Assembly: GCA_947649365.1 (NCBI GenBank)
Contig: CANSRH010000017.1
Coordinates: 1 to 37,365, forward strand
Source: an uncultured Mycoplasmatota bacterium
GTDB taxonomy: Bacteria > Bacillota_I > Bacilli_A > RF39 > UBA660
Direction: 5' to 3'
DNA: 37,365 bases
The notes beneath the pieces were generated by a model that saw only the letters and a list, made by a program, of their open reading frames with translations, did no database searches and was not told the DNA's origin. How positions within the stretch are numbered: position 1 is the stretch's first letter; each line of letters begins with the position of its first letter. Positions 1 through 8,154 of the stretch are shown piece after piece. A program made the position numbers and the translations under genes.

Positions 1-275
1 GTAGCTCCAATAGGACCAGTCACACCAGGTAATCCTTGGATACCTTGAGCACCTTGAGGTCCTTGAGGTCCAGTAGCACCTGTTGGTCCAATTGGTCCTG
101 TAGATCCAGTCGGTCCTGTTGGTCCGCCACTAGGTCCCGTAGGTCCTGTTGGCCCAGTAGGCCCTGGAATAGATCGTCCACAGCAACAGCATCCCATTGA
201 TGGGCGATTACAAGCAAAATCATTTACTATATCAACTGCTCTATTATACATTGGACTATTTCCGTTATTATTCAT
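1..275 (-). CDS. Collagen-like surface protein, N-terminal part (runs off the window)
   Basis: The minus-strand frame starting at the ATG at 273-275 gives a short non-repetitive N-terminus of about 36 residues with a CCCCGR cluster, followed by Gly-X-Y triplets rich in GPT/GPS/GPQ that continue to the window edge. A strong SD (AGGAGG, complement of 281-286) precedes the ATG. Bacterial collagen-like proteins form surface or exosporium filaments; which applies here cannot be told. The triplet register is interrupted once (GPSGGPTGP). No signal peptide is obvious, and the four adjacent cysteines may crosslink or anchor the stalk (inference). The C-terminus is not in the window. Confidence 0.85.
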   Translation of the reverse strand, partial: MNNNGNSPMYNRAVDIVNDFACNRPSMGCCCCGRSIPGPTGPTGPTGPSGGPTGPTGSTGPIGPTGATGPQGPQGAQGIQGLPGVTGPIGA

Positions 276-398
276 TTTTTTCCTCCTTTACTATAAAATA
301 TGAAGTCAAAACATTTTTGTAAGTGCGATTGACACAACCAAAAAAGTTTTCCAACATAAATAAAAAAAAGTAAAACATACTAAGAAAAGGTGGAAAAT

Positions 399-1691
399 AT
401 GAACAATCAAAAATTTAATCAAGAATTATTTACATTCATAGAAACAGCAACTTGTTCCTTTACAGGAATCAAAGAAATCAAAAATGATTTACACAAAAAT
501 GGCTTTACAGAACTTCAAGAAAATGAAGTGTGGGACTTAAATCAAAAGCAAAAGTATTTTGTCACTCGAAACGATGCCTCTATAATTGCATTTACATTAG
601 GAAAGAACGAAAGCTTTAACATCACATGCACGCACATAGACACTCCTGCGTTCATGATAAAACCCAAAAATGCCATTTACGAAAAGAATTATTTAAAAAT
701 CAATGTCATGCCATATGGAGGATTATTAAACTATGCTTGGTTGGATGAGCCGCTCTCCATAGCAGGAAGAATAATTATAAAAAAGAAAGAAACCTATGAA
801 AAAGAAATCATTGACTTAAAAGAACCTTTATTATGTATTCCTAGTGTTGCTATCCATCAAAATGAAAATGCAAACGACGATTTAAAACTCAATAGTCAAA
901 TTGACATGATGCCCATTCTTGCTCTTAAAGACACAAAAGAGCCCATAAAAAAGCTTATTGCAAACAAAATAAAACGAAAAGAAGGGGAAGAAATAGCAGA
1001 CTTTGACTTATTTCTTTATACAACAGAAAAGCCAACGTATTTTGGCTTAGAAAAAGAAATGATTTTGTCTCCCAGAATTGATGATCTATCCTGTACTTAC
1101 AGCGCTCTAAAAGGATTCATAGAAAGTAAGAAATCTCAAAACAACAATATATTTTGTGCCTTCAATAGTGAAGAAATAGGAAGTCTAACAAAAGAAGGGG
1201 CGGACTCCTCTTTTCTAATGGACATCCTAAAACGAATAGCAGCCCAAACAAAAAAAGACATCTCCATTCTAATCAACAATTCCACCATACTAAGTGCAGA
1301 CAACACCCATGCAACACACCCAAACCATCCAAGCAATAGTGATAGAAATAACGAAGCTTTACTAAACAAAGGAATTGTCATTTCCAAAGATGCATCATCA
1401 ACCACTGATAGTATCACTTCTTCCTTATTTAAAGGAATATGTGAGAGCGCCAAAGTTCCCTACCAAGACTTTGTCACCAAAAATGACATGACCAGTGGAA
1501 GTACACTATCAGGAATTAGTCTAAGACATGTAAGCATTGACTCCATTGATATAGGGCTAGGGCAACTGGCTATGCATGGTGCAAAAGAAATAATAGGAAG
1601 CAAAGATGCTTATTATTTATATTTAGCATTTAAAAACTTTTATGAAACAAAAATTACCAAAACAAAAGATCAAATCAAATTAAGTAAATGA
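399..1691 (+). CDS. M18 family metalloaminopeptidase
   Basis: This is a cytosolic zinc aminopeptidase of family M18 (aspartyl aminopeptidase group), which trims N-terminal residues from peptides. M18 landmarks appear in order: the metal-binding THIDTP near residue 79, the YGGLLNYAWLDEPLSIAGR segment, a central DDLSCTYSALKGF, the acidic NSEEIG, a SADNTHATHPNH histidine segment and a C-terminal TSGST / LAMHGAKE block. The length of 430 aa is normal for the family. A GTG at 390 is in frame, but AAAAGGTGG at 385-393 lies 5 nt before the ATG at 399, so 399 is preferred. A TTGACA at 329-334 lies upstream, without a convincing -10. The gene appears monocistronic. Confidence 0.93.
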   Translation: MNNQKFNQELFTFIETATCSFTGIKEIKNDLHKNGFTELQENEVWDLNQKQKYFVTRNDASIIAFTLGKNESFNITCTHIDTPAFMIKPKNAIYEKNYLKINVMPYGGLLNYAWLDEPLSIAGRIIIKKKETYEKEIIDLKEPLLCIPSVAIHQNENANDDLKLNSQIDMMPILALKDTKEPIKKLIANKIKRKEGEEIADFDLFLYTTEKPTYFGLEKEMILSPRIDDLSCTYSALKGFIESKKSQNNNIFCAFNSEEIGSLTKEGADSSFLMDILKRIAAQTKKDISILINNSTILSADNTHATHPNHPSNSDRNNEALLNKGIVISKDASSTTDSITSSLFKGICESAKVPYQDFVTKNDMTSGSTLSGISLRHVSIDSIDIGLGQLAMHGAKEIIGSKDAYYLYLAFKNFYETKITKTKDQIKLSK

Positions 1692-1747
1692 AAAAGAAAC
1701 GGAAAACAAACTTTACTAGAAACATAAAAAAATAGAGTTTCTTTTTT
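1691..1747 (+). terminator. Weak Rho-independent terminator after the M18 peptidase
   Basis: AGAAAC (1718-1723) can pair with GTTTCT (1737-1742), and the longer AAAAAGAAAC (1691-1700) can compete for the same 3' arm. The arm runs into TTTTTT at 1742-1747. The stems are short and AT-rich, so the call is tentative. Confidence 0.45.
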
Positions 1748-1842
1748 ATTTGTAAAAATGTAAACATAAAGTTAAAACTATGTAAAATAACAACGAAATA
1801 AGTCATTATCAGAAAAAAAATAAAAATTTTAAGATAAAAAAA

Positions 1843-1871
1843 TTGCAAAGCAAAAAGAAGTGGTGTAGAAT
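1843..1871 (+). promoter_or_regulatory. Sigma-A type promoter of the TasA-like gene
   Basis: TTGCAA (1843-1848), a 17-bp spacer, then TAGAAT (1866-1871). The start codon follows 43 nt later, with the SD AAGGAG at 1900-1905. Confidence 0.65.
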
Positions 1872-1913
1872 ATAAGTAGTCAAGAAAAATAAAAATGCAA
1901 GGAGTTTTGGAAT

Positions 1914-2603
1914 ATGAAGAAAGGTACAATGACAATAGTAAGTATTCTACTAATAGCAACCTGTGTTTCTACTTATTTTATTAGTAGTACTTATGCAAAA
2001 TATACGAGTGAGTTTAAAGGGTCAGACACTGCACGTGTTGCAGAATGGAAATTAGAATACAAGAATGAAGCCAATTTATTTGCAACACTTTATGATACAG
2101 AGGGTGAAACATTAGTAAATCCTGGAAAGGGACCAGTAAATCATAAAGAAGAAACAGATATAAAAAAAGCAGCGGAGGGAGAGACAGCAATTATTGCTCC
2201 AGGAGCTTATGGGGAATACAAATTTACGCTTTCTGGAACAGCTGAAACTTCTTACAAAATACAATTTGATTTTACAGGAAGTGAAGACAATACGGGAGGA
2301 AGAATCACATACTATTTAAATGGGATTCCTTGTGGAAATAGTATTGAAACATTAACAGAGCAAATCAATGCAAATTTTAAAAATAAAATTTTTAGACCAG
2401 GAGATTTACCAGGAAATTATTTTGATACAGAAGACAATACAGAACACAATGGACCATTGGTACAAACAATTAATGTTGTGTGGGATTATGGAGAATCAGA
2501 AGCCCAAGATGCGATAGATACAGAACTAGGAATAAGAGCAGCGCAAGGGAAAGAAATTATAGTAAAATTAGTAGCAAAAACTATTATTACACAAGTAGAT
2601 TAA
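1914..2603 (+). CDS. TasA/camelysin-like exported protein (SipW-type signal region)
   Basis: The 229-aa protein has a basic N-terminus, a hydrophobic segment (about residues 8-25) and a YAKYTSE...DTARVAEWKLE region. This closely resembles the signal and first strand of SipW-dependent, TasA/camelysin-like proteins that form extracellular fibres or biofilm matrix in Firmicutes. The remainder is predicted from its sequence to be beta-rich and carries one cysteine (GIPCGNS). The gene is followed after about 60 nt by a signal peptidase I gene, the arrangement expected if a dedicated peptidase processes it. That pairing and the fibre role are inference from context; the export signal is directly visible. 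It has its own promoter. Confidence 0.72.
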   Translation: MKKGTMTIVSILLIATCVSTYFISSTYAKYTSEFKGSDTARVAEWKLEYKNEANLFATLYDTEGETLVNPGKGPVNHKEETDIKKAAEGETAIIAPGAYGEYKFTLSGTAETSYKIQFDFTGSEDNTGGRITYYLNGIPCGNSIETLTEQINANFKNKIFRPGDLPGNYFDTEDNTEHNGPLVQTINVVWDYGESEAQDAIDTELGIRAAQGKEIIVKLVAKTIITQVD

Positions 2604-2628
2604 AAAACTTATAAAAAGTTTTTTTTTA
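2602..2628 (+). terminator. AT-rich hairpin with T-run between the TasA-like gene and lepB
   Basis: AAAAAACTT (2602-2610) pairs with AAGTTTTTT (2616-2624) around a 5-nt loop, followed by further T. Its position inside a likely two-gene operon suggests partial termination that would lower peptidase expression relative to its substrate (inference). Confidence 0.5.
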
Positions 2629-2662
2629 TAGAAAAATGCAAGTGAATAGGAGAGAATGAGAA

Positions 2663-3190
2663 GTGGATTGGTTAAGTATTAAAGAATTTTTGAAGGATAG
2701 TATAAAAGCCCTCCTTTTCATAGGAATCATTTTAATAGCAATGTTGTATGTAGTTTCGATAACCCAGGTGGTAGGAAATTCTATGTCTCCAACATTAAAA
2801 AATAATGAAGTTCTTCTTTTAAATAAATTAAAATATCGTCTTTCTAAAGTAAAAAGAGGAGACATTATTTCTTTAAAATACAAAGACACAAAGTACTTAA
2901 TTAAAAGAGTCATTGGGCTTCCAGGAGATACAGTAGAAATAAAAGATAGTGTTTTATATATTAACAAGGAAGTTTATCAAGAAGAATATATATCTAGCGA
3001 TTTAAAATACAAAGACTTTCAATTAGAGGACTTGGGAGTAAGCAAAATTCCTGAGGATATGTATCTTGTTTTAGGAGACAATCGTATAGACTCTTTAGAT
3101 AGTAGAGAAATAGGATTAATAAAAAAAGAAGACATTATTGGAAAGATTTCAGCACGTTTTTGGCCAATCAATAAATTTAAATTTTTTTAA
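2663..3190 (+). CDS. lepB: Signal peptidase I (Ser/Lys type)
   Basis: This membrane-anchored signal peptidase cleaves signal peptides on the outer face of the membrane. There is a single N-terminal transmembrane segment (about residues 14-34), then the catalytic-serine box GNSMSPTL, the lysine box KYLIKRVIGLPGD and the C-terminal GDNRIDSLDSR box. The Ser-Lys dyad makes it a P-type enzyme, not the Ser-His ER-type SipW, although the gene upstream has a SipW-type substrate signature. The GTG start at 2663 is chosen because the frame is closed by TGA at 2657-2659 and AGGAGA lies at 2648-2653. The length of 175 aa is typical. Confidence 0.92.
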   Translation: MDWLSIKEFLKDSIKALLFIGIILIAMLYVVSITQVVGNSMSPTLKNNEVLLLNKLKYRLSKVKRGDIISLKYKDTKYLIKRVIGLPGDTVEIKDSVLYINKEVYQEEYISSDLKYKDFQLEDLGVSKIPEDMYLVLGDNRIDSLDSREIGLIKKEDIIGKISARFWPINKFKFF

Positions 3191-3209
3191 AAAAGAAGAC
3201 AAGAATTTC

Positions 3210-3230
3210 GAAACAATGTTTCTTTTTTTT
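3210..3230 (+). terminator. Rho-independent terminator after lepB
   Basis: GAAAC (3210-3214), loop AAT, GTTTC (3218-3222), followed by an uninterrupted T-run. Confidence 0.7.
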
Positions 3231-3243
3231 TGGTTAAATTTGA

Positions 3244-3272
3244 TTGACTAAGAGAAGGTTAGCATATATAAT
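3244..3272 (+). promoter_or_regulatory. Strong sigma-A promoter of the secreted linker protein
   Basis: TTGACT (3244-3249), exactly 17 bp, then a perfect TATAAT (3267-3272). The SD AGGAGG at 3284-3289 and the ATG at 3300 follow. Confidence 0.8.
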
Positions 3273-3299
3273 AAATATATAATAGGAGGCTGTAAAGTC

Positions 3300-4043
3300 A
3301 TGGATAAAAATAGAGGTTTGATTATTGCGACGATATTATTATTTATATTTGGAACAGGAACATTTGTATTTGCCAATCCAAGTGAAGAAGATTATCAAAA
3401 TTATGCAACAGACAAAACAGGGAATGGTCAAAACAAACCACAATCAGAAAGCGATAAAAACAAAATACCTGCTGAAAATAATGGAGAAATAGACCCAATA
3501 GAGGGGACAGAAGGAATAGAAAATTCAGAAATACCAACAATAAATACAGAACCAGAAACTAATAGACCAGACTCAACAAATACAAGCAATACAAATACTC
3601 CAAACCAAGGAAACAGCAATACAAACAATGGGAATAATAACAATTCAACAAATAATCCAGGAAATAGCGGAGAAGAAAACAACAACCAAACCCCAGATAA
3701 AGAACCAGGAAATGGAGAAGGGAATGGAGATTCTGGAAACGTGCCACCAATAGATTCTGGAAACGAAAACAACCCTGGAGACAATGAAGAAAAACCAGAA
3801 GAACCAAAATACGAACCATTCACATTTACTCCAAATGGAACTTTTGATACAGAAGTGATTTATATCAACGACCCAAATTATGACCATATGGACATCTACA
3901 ATTCTGCATCATACAAAACAACAACAATATATGAAAATATGTACAAAATAAATGTAAAAAATATTATGTATTACTTTACTGTTTATTACAAAGATGGAAC
4001 AAAAAATAGTTTTGTAATGTATCATAAAGAAAAAGCAAATTAA
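3300..4043 (+). CDS. Secreted protein with Asn/Pro/Gly/Glu-rich linker and small C-terminal domain
   Basis: The family is not recognised. The 247-aa product has a signal-like N-terminus (MDKNRG, then a hydrophobic stretch with FGTGTFVFA at about residues 18-26, a likely cleavage region). A linker of about 145 residues follows, built from NTNNGN, GNSG, EEKPEEP and similar low-complexity runs. The C-terminal domain of about 75 residues (from YEPFTFTP) is rich in Tyr and Thr. The linker resembles wall-spanning spacers, so a surface-exposed or secreted role is inferred. No LPXTG motif or C-terminal anchor is present. It has its own strong promoter and lies in the surface-protein cluster with the TasA-like gene and lepB. 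Confidence 0.7.
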   Translation: MDKNRGLIIATILLFIFGTGTFVFANPSEEDYQNYATDKTGNGQNKPQSESDKNKIPAENNGEIDPIEGTEGIENSEIPTINTEPETNRPDSTNTSNTNTPNQGNSNTNNGNNNNSTNNPGNSGEENNNQTPDKEPGNGEGNGDSGNVPPIDSGNENNPGDNEEKPEEPKYEPFTFTPNGTFDTEVIYINDPNYDHMDIYNSASYKTTTIYENMYKINVKNIMYYFTVYYKDGTKNSFVMYHKEKAN

Positions 4044-4071
4044 AAAAACAACATAGGATAGAGGTAGCAAA

Positions 4072-4464
4072 GTGGCATACATAAAATTCAAAGAATTAAC
4101 AAAATATTTTGATTTCAAAGAAGAAATAATAGACATCGAAACTTTACCAGAATATGTAAAAGAATATGTTTATGAAAAAGAAAAAATAATTTTAGCCTAT
4201 AAAAACAGCAAAGATTATGCAGTATTTACTGACAAAAGAATGTTATTATTTGATAGAGATCCGTTAGCAGTTTATTATAAAAAAGTACATGTAGTACCAT
4301 ATCGTTCTATATCTACCAGTGCGATTAACTACATGCCTGGAAAAGTAGAATTACTATTTAGTTTAGATAGTAGTTATCAATTACATATCAATTTTGTAGG
4401 AATGAATCATCAAAAGAAGGAAAACTTAAAACAAGTCTTTCGTTTAATGATGCGTCCAGAATAG
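4072..4464 (+). CDS. Bacterial PH-domain protein (bPH type)
   Basis: This 130-aa soluble protein matches the bacterial PH-like fold: a helical N-terminus, then YAVFTDKRMLLFDRD, VVPYRSISTSAI and a terminal helix (QKKENLKQVFRLMM). Family members are mostly uncharacterised cytoplasmic proteins. It starts with GTG at 4072, preceded by GAGG at 4061-4064; no ATG fits. It lies 28 nt after the secreted linker protein without a terminator between, so the two may be co-transcribed. The domain call is good; the function is unknown. Confidence 0.72.
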   Translation: MAYIKFKELTKYFDFKEEIIDIETLPEYVKEYVYEKEKIILAYKNSKDYAVFTDKRMLLFDRDPLAVYYKKVHVVPYRSISTSAINYMPGKVELLFSLDSSYQLHINFVGMNHQKKENLKQVFRLMMRPE

Positions 4465-4487
4465 AAGACTGTAAAGTCTTTTTTTAT
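4465..4487 (+). terminator. Rho-independent terminator after the PH-domain gene
   Basis: AAGACT (4465-4470), loop GTAA, AGTCTT (4475-4480), then a T-run. Confidence 0.8.
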
Positions 4488-4549
4488 TGTTAAAACAGAT
4501 AAAGAATAAATTAATCAAGAACTCCACAACCTAATACTGGTGATAACAT

Positions 4550-5992
4550 ATGAGTTTATGGGGAAAATACAAAAAAGAAGAAAACATAGAAAAACTAAAT
4601 CAAGACATTGAAAGCGATATATTAATTATAGGTGGTGGAATTACAGGACTAACAACCCTTTATTATTTAAGAGAAAAAACAGACGTGGTTTTGGTCGAAG
4701 CAAATTCTATTGGAGAAGGTGTAACAAAAAATACAACAGGAAAACTTACCTTTTTACAAGGGGCAATTTATAGCGAATTAGAAAAGAATAGAAGCAAAGA
4801 GACAGCAATACAATATCTAAACTCTCAAAAATATGCAATTTCTTTAATAAAAGAAATCATAGAAAAAGAAAAAATAAATTGTGACTTAGAAAAAGTTGAT
4901 TCTTACTTATTCACAAACAAAGAAAAAGAACTAGAAAAACTAAAAAAAGAAGAACAATTTTTAAAACAACAAAATATAGAAGTGCAAGAAAATTCACTTC
5001 CATTTAATGTTCCCTACTTAAAAGCAATCAGTGTTTCAGACACCTATGTTTTTAATCCTATCAAATACTTAAATCAATTAAAATCAAAAGTAAAAGAAAA
5101 AACAATCTACGAACAAACCAAAATCAAAAAAATTGAATTTCAAAACAATCAATATATTTGTTATACAGACAACGTAAAAATAAAAGCCAACAAAGTTATT
5201 ATTGCATGTCATTATCCTTTTTTTATTCTTCCATTTCTACTACCAATCAAATCACATATAGAAAAATCTTATTTAATAGCAATCAAAGCGAATGATTACA
5301 AAAAAGCATCTTGCATCAACATTTCCAATCCTAGTATTTCTATAAGATATTATAAAGAAGAACAACAATCCTATCAAATTTTCCTAACCGAATCACACAA
5401 TACTGCTATCAAGCAAAATGACCAAGAAAATTTTGAAAAAGTAAAACAAATATTTCAATTAAAAGAAGAAGAAATTGTAGCCAAATGGAGCAATGTAGAC
5501 ATTATAACAGATGACAAACTGCCTTACATAGGAAAAATAAAAGATCAACTTTTTATAGCAACCGGTTTCAATACTTGGGGAATGACAAATGGAATTCTTG
5601 CTGCTAAAATACTTTCAGACAACATAAAAGAAACAGAAAATGTCTACCAAGAGCTATTTAAAATTCATCGTAAGAATTTTTACAAATGCAAAAATTTACT
5701 TCCTAACTTAACCACGAGTATGTTAGCTATGATAAGAAGCAAATGGCAAAAGAAAAAATGGTATTCTAACAATATTACGTTTCAAAAAAAGAAAGGGAAA
5801 ACAATTGCAATTTATAAAGACGAACAAGAAAAAGAACACATAGTTTATGCGACATGTCCTCATTTTGGATGCAGTCTTTTATTCAATGAGACCGAAAAAA
5901 CATGGGATTGTCCCTGTCATAGTTCAAGATTTGATATAGATGGAAAATGTATAAAAGGCCCAAGTTCCTATGATATTTCTTACAAAAAATAA
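4550..5992 (+). CDS. FAD-dependent oxidoreductase fused to a C-terminal Rieske [2Fe-2S] domain
   Basis: The N-terminus has a Rossmann FAD-binding motif (DILIIGGGITGL, about residues 23-34) of the DAO/glycine-oxidase-like superfamily. A second FAD-side motif (PYIGKIKDQLFIATGFNTWGM) lies near residues 325-345. The last 50 residues are a Rieske domain with CPHFGC (C436, H438) and CPCHSS (C454, H457), plus the two extra cysteines (C441, C456) that form a disulphide in many Rieske proteins. Such fusions are known in Firmicutes, but their substrates are mostly unknown. At 480 aa it is slightly short. GGTGAT lies 5 nt before the ATG at 4550. A soluble electron-transferring oxidoreductase is inferred. 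Confidence 0.9.
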   Translation: MSLWGKYKKEENIEKLNQDIESDILIIGGGITGLTTLYYLREKTDVVLVEANSIGEGVTKNTTGKLTFLQGAIYSELEKNRSKETAIQYLNSQKYAISLIKEIIEKEKINCDLEKVDSYLFTNKEKELEKLKKEEQFLKQQNIEVQENSLPFNVPYLKAISVSDTYVFNPIKYLNQLKSKVKEKTIYEQTKIKKIEFQNNQYICYTDNVKIKANKVIIACHYPFFILPFLLPIKSHIEKSYLIAIKANDYKKASCINISNPSISIRYYKEEQQSYQIFLTESHNTAIKQNDQENFEKVKQIFQLKEEEIVAKWSNVDIITDDKLPYIGKIKDQLFIATGFNTWGMTNGILAAKILSDNIKETENVYQELFKIHRKNFYKCKNLLPNLTTSMLAMIRSKWQKKKWYSNNITFQKKKGKTIAIYKDEQEKEHIVYATCPHFGCSLLFNETEKTWDCPCHSSRFDIDGKCIKGPSSYDISYKK

Positions 5993-6012
5993 AATAAAAA
6001 AAGCAAGGAATA

Positions 6013-6021
6013 TGGTATAAT
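6013..6021 (+). promoter_or_regulatory. Extended -10 promoter of the methyltransferase gene
   Basis: TGGTATAAT has a consensus -10 with the TGn extension and no clear -35. The SD AGGTGA (6029-6034) begins about where transcription would start, so the leader would be very short. Confidence 0.6.
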
Positions 6022-6039
6022 TCTAATAGGTGATTCTTT

Positions 6040-6909
6040 ATGAAAATAAGTAGTGATTGGACAGATTACGAATGCATTGACGCTGGGGGAAGCGAAAAAT
6101 TAGAACGTTTTGGAAAATTTGTATTTAGAAGACCCGATCCCCAAGCCATATGGGATGTAGAAGATTATACCATGTGGGAAAAGGTAGACGGATATTATCA
6201 TCGAAGTCATGATGGCGGCGGGAATTGGGAATTTAAGCGGAAACTCCCTGATTTTTGGACCATGAACTACAAACACTTAACTTTTAAGATTAGTCCTACC
6301 AATTTTAAACACACAGGAATATTCCCTGAACAAGCTGCCAATTGGGATTTTTGTATGAACAAAATAAAAAATGCAAATCGTCCAATAAAAGTTTTAAATC
6401 TTTTCGCTTATACGGGATGTGCAACGATGGCAGTCGCTAGTCAAGGAGCAAGTGTAGTCCATGTGGATGCTTCAAAAGGAATGACGGAGTGGGCCAAAGC
6501 CAACTCGCGCCTTTCGCATTTAGAAGAAAAAGAAATTCGTTTTATTGTAGATGATTGTGTAAAATTTGTCAGTCGTGAAATAAGAAGAGGAAACAAATAC
6601 GATGCAATAATTATGGATCCGCCCAGTTATGGAAGAGGACCCAACAAAGAAGTATGGAAATTTGAAAAAAATATTTATTATCTCATTGATTTATGTATGC
6701 AAGTTCTAACAAACAAGCCTTTATTTTTTCTAATCAATTCTTACACAACAGGAATTTCATGTATTGTCTTAGAAAACATACTAAAAACAACCATGTTAAA
6801 AAAGTATCCAAAAGGAAAAATCGAAGCAGGGGAAATAGGACTTCCTATCACAAGAGACAACTTAATTTTGCCATGTGGTATTTATGGACGTTGGGAAGAA
6901 AATGATTAA
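6040..6909 (+). CDS. Class I SAM-dependent methyltransferase, RlmI/RlmK-like
   Basis: The 289-aa protein carries the SAM-binding motif VLNLFAYTGCATMA (about residues 120-133), an acidic VHVDAS loop, and the catalytic-type motif IIMDPPSYGRG (about residues 192-202). Together these match the Methyltrans_SAM/RlmI-like family that modifies 23S rRNA. There is no PUA domain, so it is a shortened relative and the exact target is open. Its 3' end overlaps the following pseudouridine synthase gene by 8 nt, suggesting an RNA-modification operon. Confidence 0.85.
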   Translation: MKISSDWTDYECIDAGGSEKLERFGKFVFRRPDPQAIWDVEDYTMWEKVDGYYHRSHDGGGNWEFKRKLPDFWTMNYKHLTFKISPTNFKHTGIFPEQAANWDFCMNKIKNANRPIKVLNLFAYTGCATMAVASQGASVVHVDASKGMTEWAKANSRLSHLEEKEIRFIVDDCVKFVSREIRRGNKYDAIIMDPPSYGRGPNKEVWKFEKNIYYLIDLCMQVLTNKPLFFLINSYTTGISCIVLENILKTTMLKKYPKGKIEAGEIGLPITRDNLILPCGIYGRWEEND

Positions 6910-7558
6910 CATTTTATACGAAGACAATCACATACTTGTAGTAGAAAAACCAATCAATCTCTTAGTACAAGAAGACGACACAAAAGATCCAGACTTACTA
7001 AACAATTTAAAATCCTATTTAAAAGAAAAATACAAAAAAACAGGAAATGTTTACTTAGGTTTAGTTCATCGTCTAGACCGAGTAGTAGGGGGAGTCATGG
7101 TATTTGCCAAAACGAGTAAAGCTGCAGGAAGGCTCTCCAAACAAGTAGAAAATCATGAGTTAAAAAAAATCTATTATGCAGTAGTTTGTGGAAACTTAAA
7201 AGAAAATGGTCATTTAGAACATTCTCTTTACAAAGATGAAAAAACAAACACCTCTTATGTAAGAAAAGAAGGAAAATTATCCATTTTAGAATATCAAACA
7301 ATAGAAAAGAAAAAGAATTTAACTTTAGTAAAAATTAAATTAAAAACAGGAAGACATCATCAAATACGAGTTCAATTCTCGTACATTGGTTATCCTCTTT
7401 ATGGTGATGCAAGGTACAACAAAAACTATCAAAATGGTGAACAAATTGCCTTATTTGCTAAAAGTCTAACATTTTTTCATCCCACAACCAAAGAAGAAAT
7501 GACATTCACACTGAAATTACCAAAAAGATATCCATTTACATTATTTGAAAGAGAATAA
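6902..7558 (+). CDS. RluA-family pseudouridine synthase
   Basis: The protein converts uridines to pseudouridine in rRNA or tRNA. The catalytic aspartate is in HRLDRVVGGVMVFAKT (about residues 50-65), and the RluA signature GRHHQIRVQFSYIGYPLYGD is present near residues 149-168. At 218 aa it is a minimal catalytic domain without an S4 domain. An in-frame ATG exists at 6875, but the ATG at 6902 gives the normal start (MINILYEDNHILVVEKP) and overlaps the upstream gene by 8 nt, indicating translational coupling. The target uridine cannot be predicted. Confidence 0.92.
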   Translation: MINILYEDNHILVVEKPINLLVQEDDTKDPDLLNNLKSYLKEKYKKTGNVYLGLVHRLDRVVGGVMVFAKTSKAAGRLSKQVENHELKKIYYAVVCGNLKENGHLEHSLYKDEKTNTSYVRKEGKLSILEYQTIEKKKNLTLVKIKLKTGRHHQIRVQFSYIGYPLYGDARYNKNYQNGEQIALFAKSLTFFHPTTKEEMTFTLKLPKRYPFTLFERE

Positions 7559-7563
7559 ATAAA

Positions 7564-7599
7564 AAATGAACTTTTAAAAAAGGAAGTTTATTTTTTTTT
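7564..7599 (+). terminator. Rho-independent terminator after the pseudouridine synthase
   Basis: AAATGAACTT (7564-7573) pairs with AAGTTTATTT (7584-7593), including one G-U pair, around a 10-nt loop, followed by T through 7599. Confidence 0.75.
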
Positions 7600-7628
7600 C
7601 TTTTTCATATACTTCAATAGGTGATAAT

Positions 7629-8126
7629 ATGCAAATACAAAAAATAGATGTTCCTTACCCAGAAATAAAAGTAGAACAAAAAGATGTGGAACTTGCCAAA
7701 GAAATATTAAATCTATATGCTGGTGAAATCAGTGAAGATACAGCTGTTCACAATTATGTATTTCAAATGCTTATTATGAGTGAAGACCAAAACCGAAAAA
7801 AAATCATAAAAGAAATTGCCATCACCGAAATGAAGCATTTAGAAATATTAGGATTATTAATAAAAGAACTAGGATTAACACCATTTTATGTTGGTGTCAA
7901 AAACAACACTACAAAGTGGTGGAGTGGAGAATACGTAAACTACGAAAAAGAATGGAAAAAAATCTTACTAGACAACATTGGACTAGAAGAACTAGCAATA
8001 CAAAATTATCAAAAAGTCATAGAAAAAACAAAAGATGAACATGTTCGTCATATTCTAAAGCGAATCATACTAGACGAACGATTACACATTGAAATCTTTT
8101 CAAAATTATATAGTGAATGCAAATAA
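7629..8126 (+). CDS. Ferritin-like di-iron/di-manganese protein
   Basis: This 165-aa all-helical protein has the paired carboxylate pattern of the ferritin-like superfamily: E33/E36 in helix 1, E67-x2-H70 (EMKH) in helix 2, E119/E120 in helix 3 and E149-x2-H152 (ERLH) in helix 4. The WW-containing connector between the helix pairs resembles rubrerythrin/manganese-catalase-like domains without a rubredoxin domain. A role in oxidative stress or metal handling is inferred, not shown. A TATACT box at 7608-7613 and AGGTGAT just before the ATG give a very short leader. The WYL regulator gene follows after 28 nt. Confidence 0.75.
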   Translation: MQIQKIDVPYPEIKVEQKDVELAKEILNLYAGEISEDTAVHNYVFQMLIMSEDQNRKKIIKEIAITEMKHLEILGLLIKELGLTPFYVGVKNNTTKWWSGEYVNYEKEWKKILLDNIGLEELAIQNYQKVIEKTKDEHVRHILKRIILDERLHIEIFSKLYSECK

Positions 8127-8154
8127 TATGCTAAAATAAACTTGTGATGTACAA

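Noticed and set aside
20-223. Minus-strand 67-aa Asp/Leu-rich repeat frame
   Set aside because: It is the shifted frame of the Gly-X-Y repeat; the collagen frame has the ATG and the SD.
3343-3887. Several minus-strand frames opposite the linker protein
   Set aside because: They are mirror images of a low-complexity plus-strand gene with its own promoter and SD; none has an SD or family resemblance.
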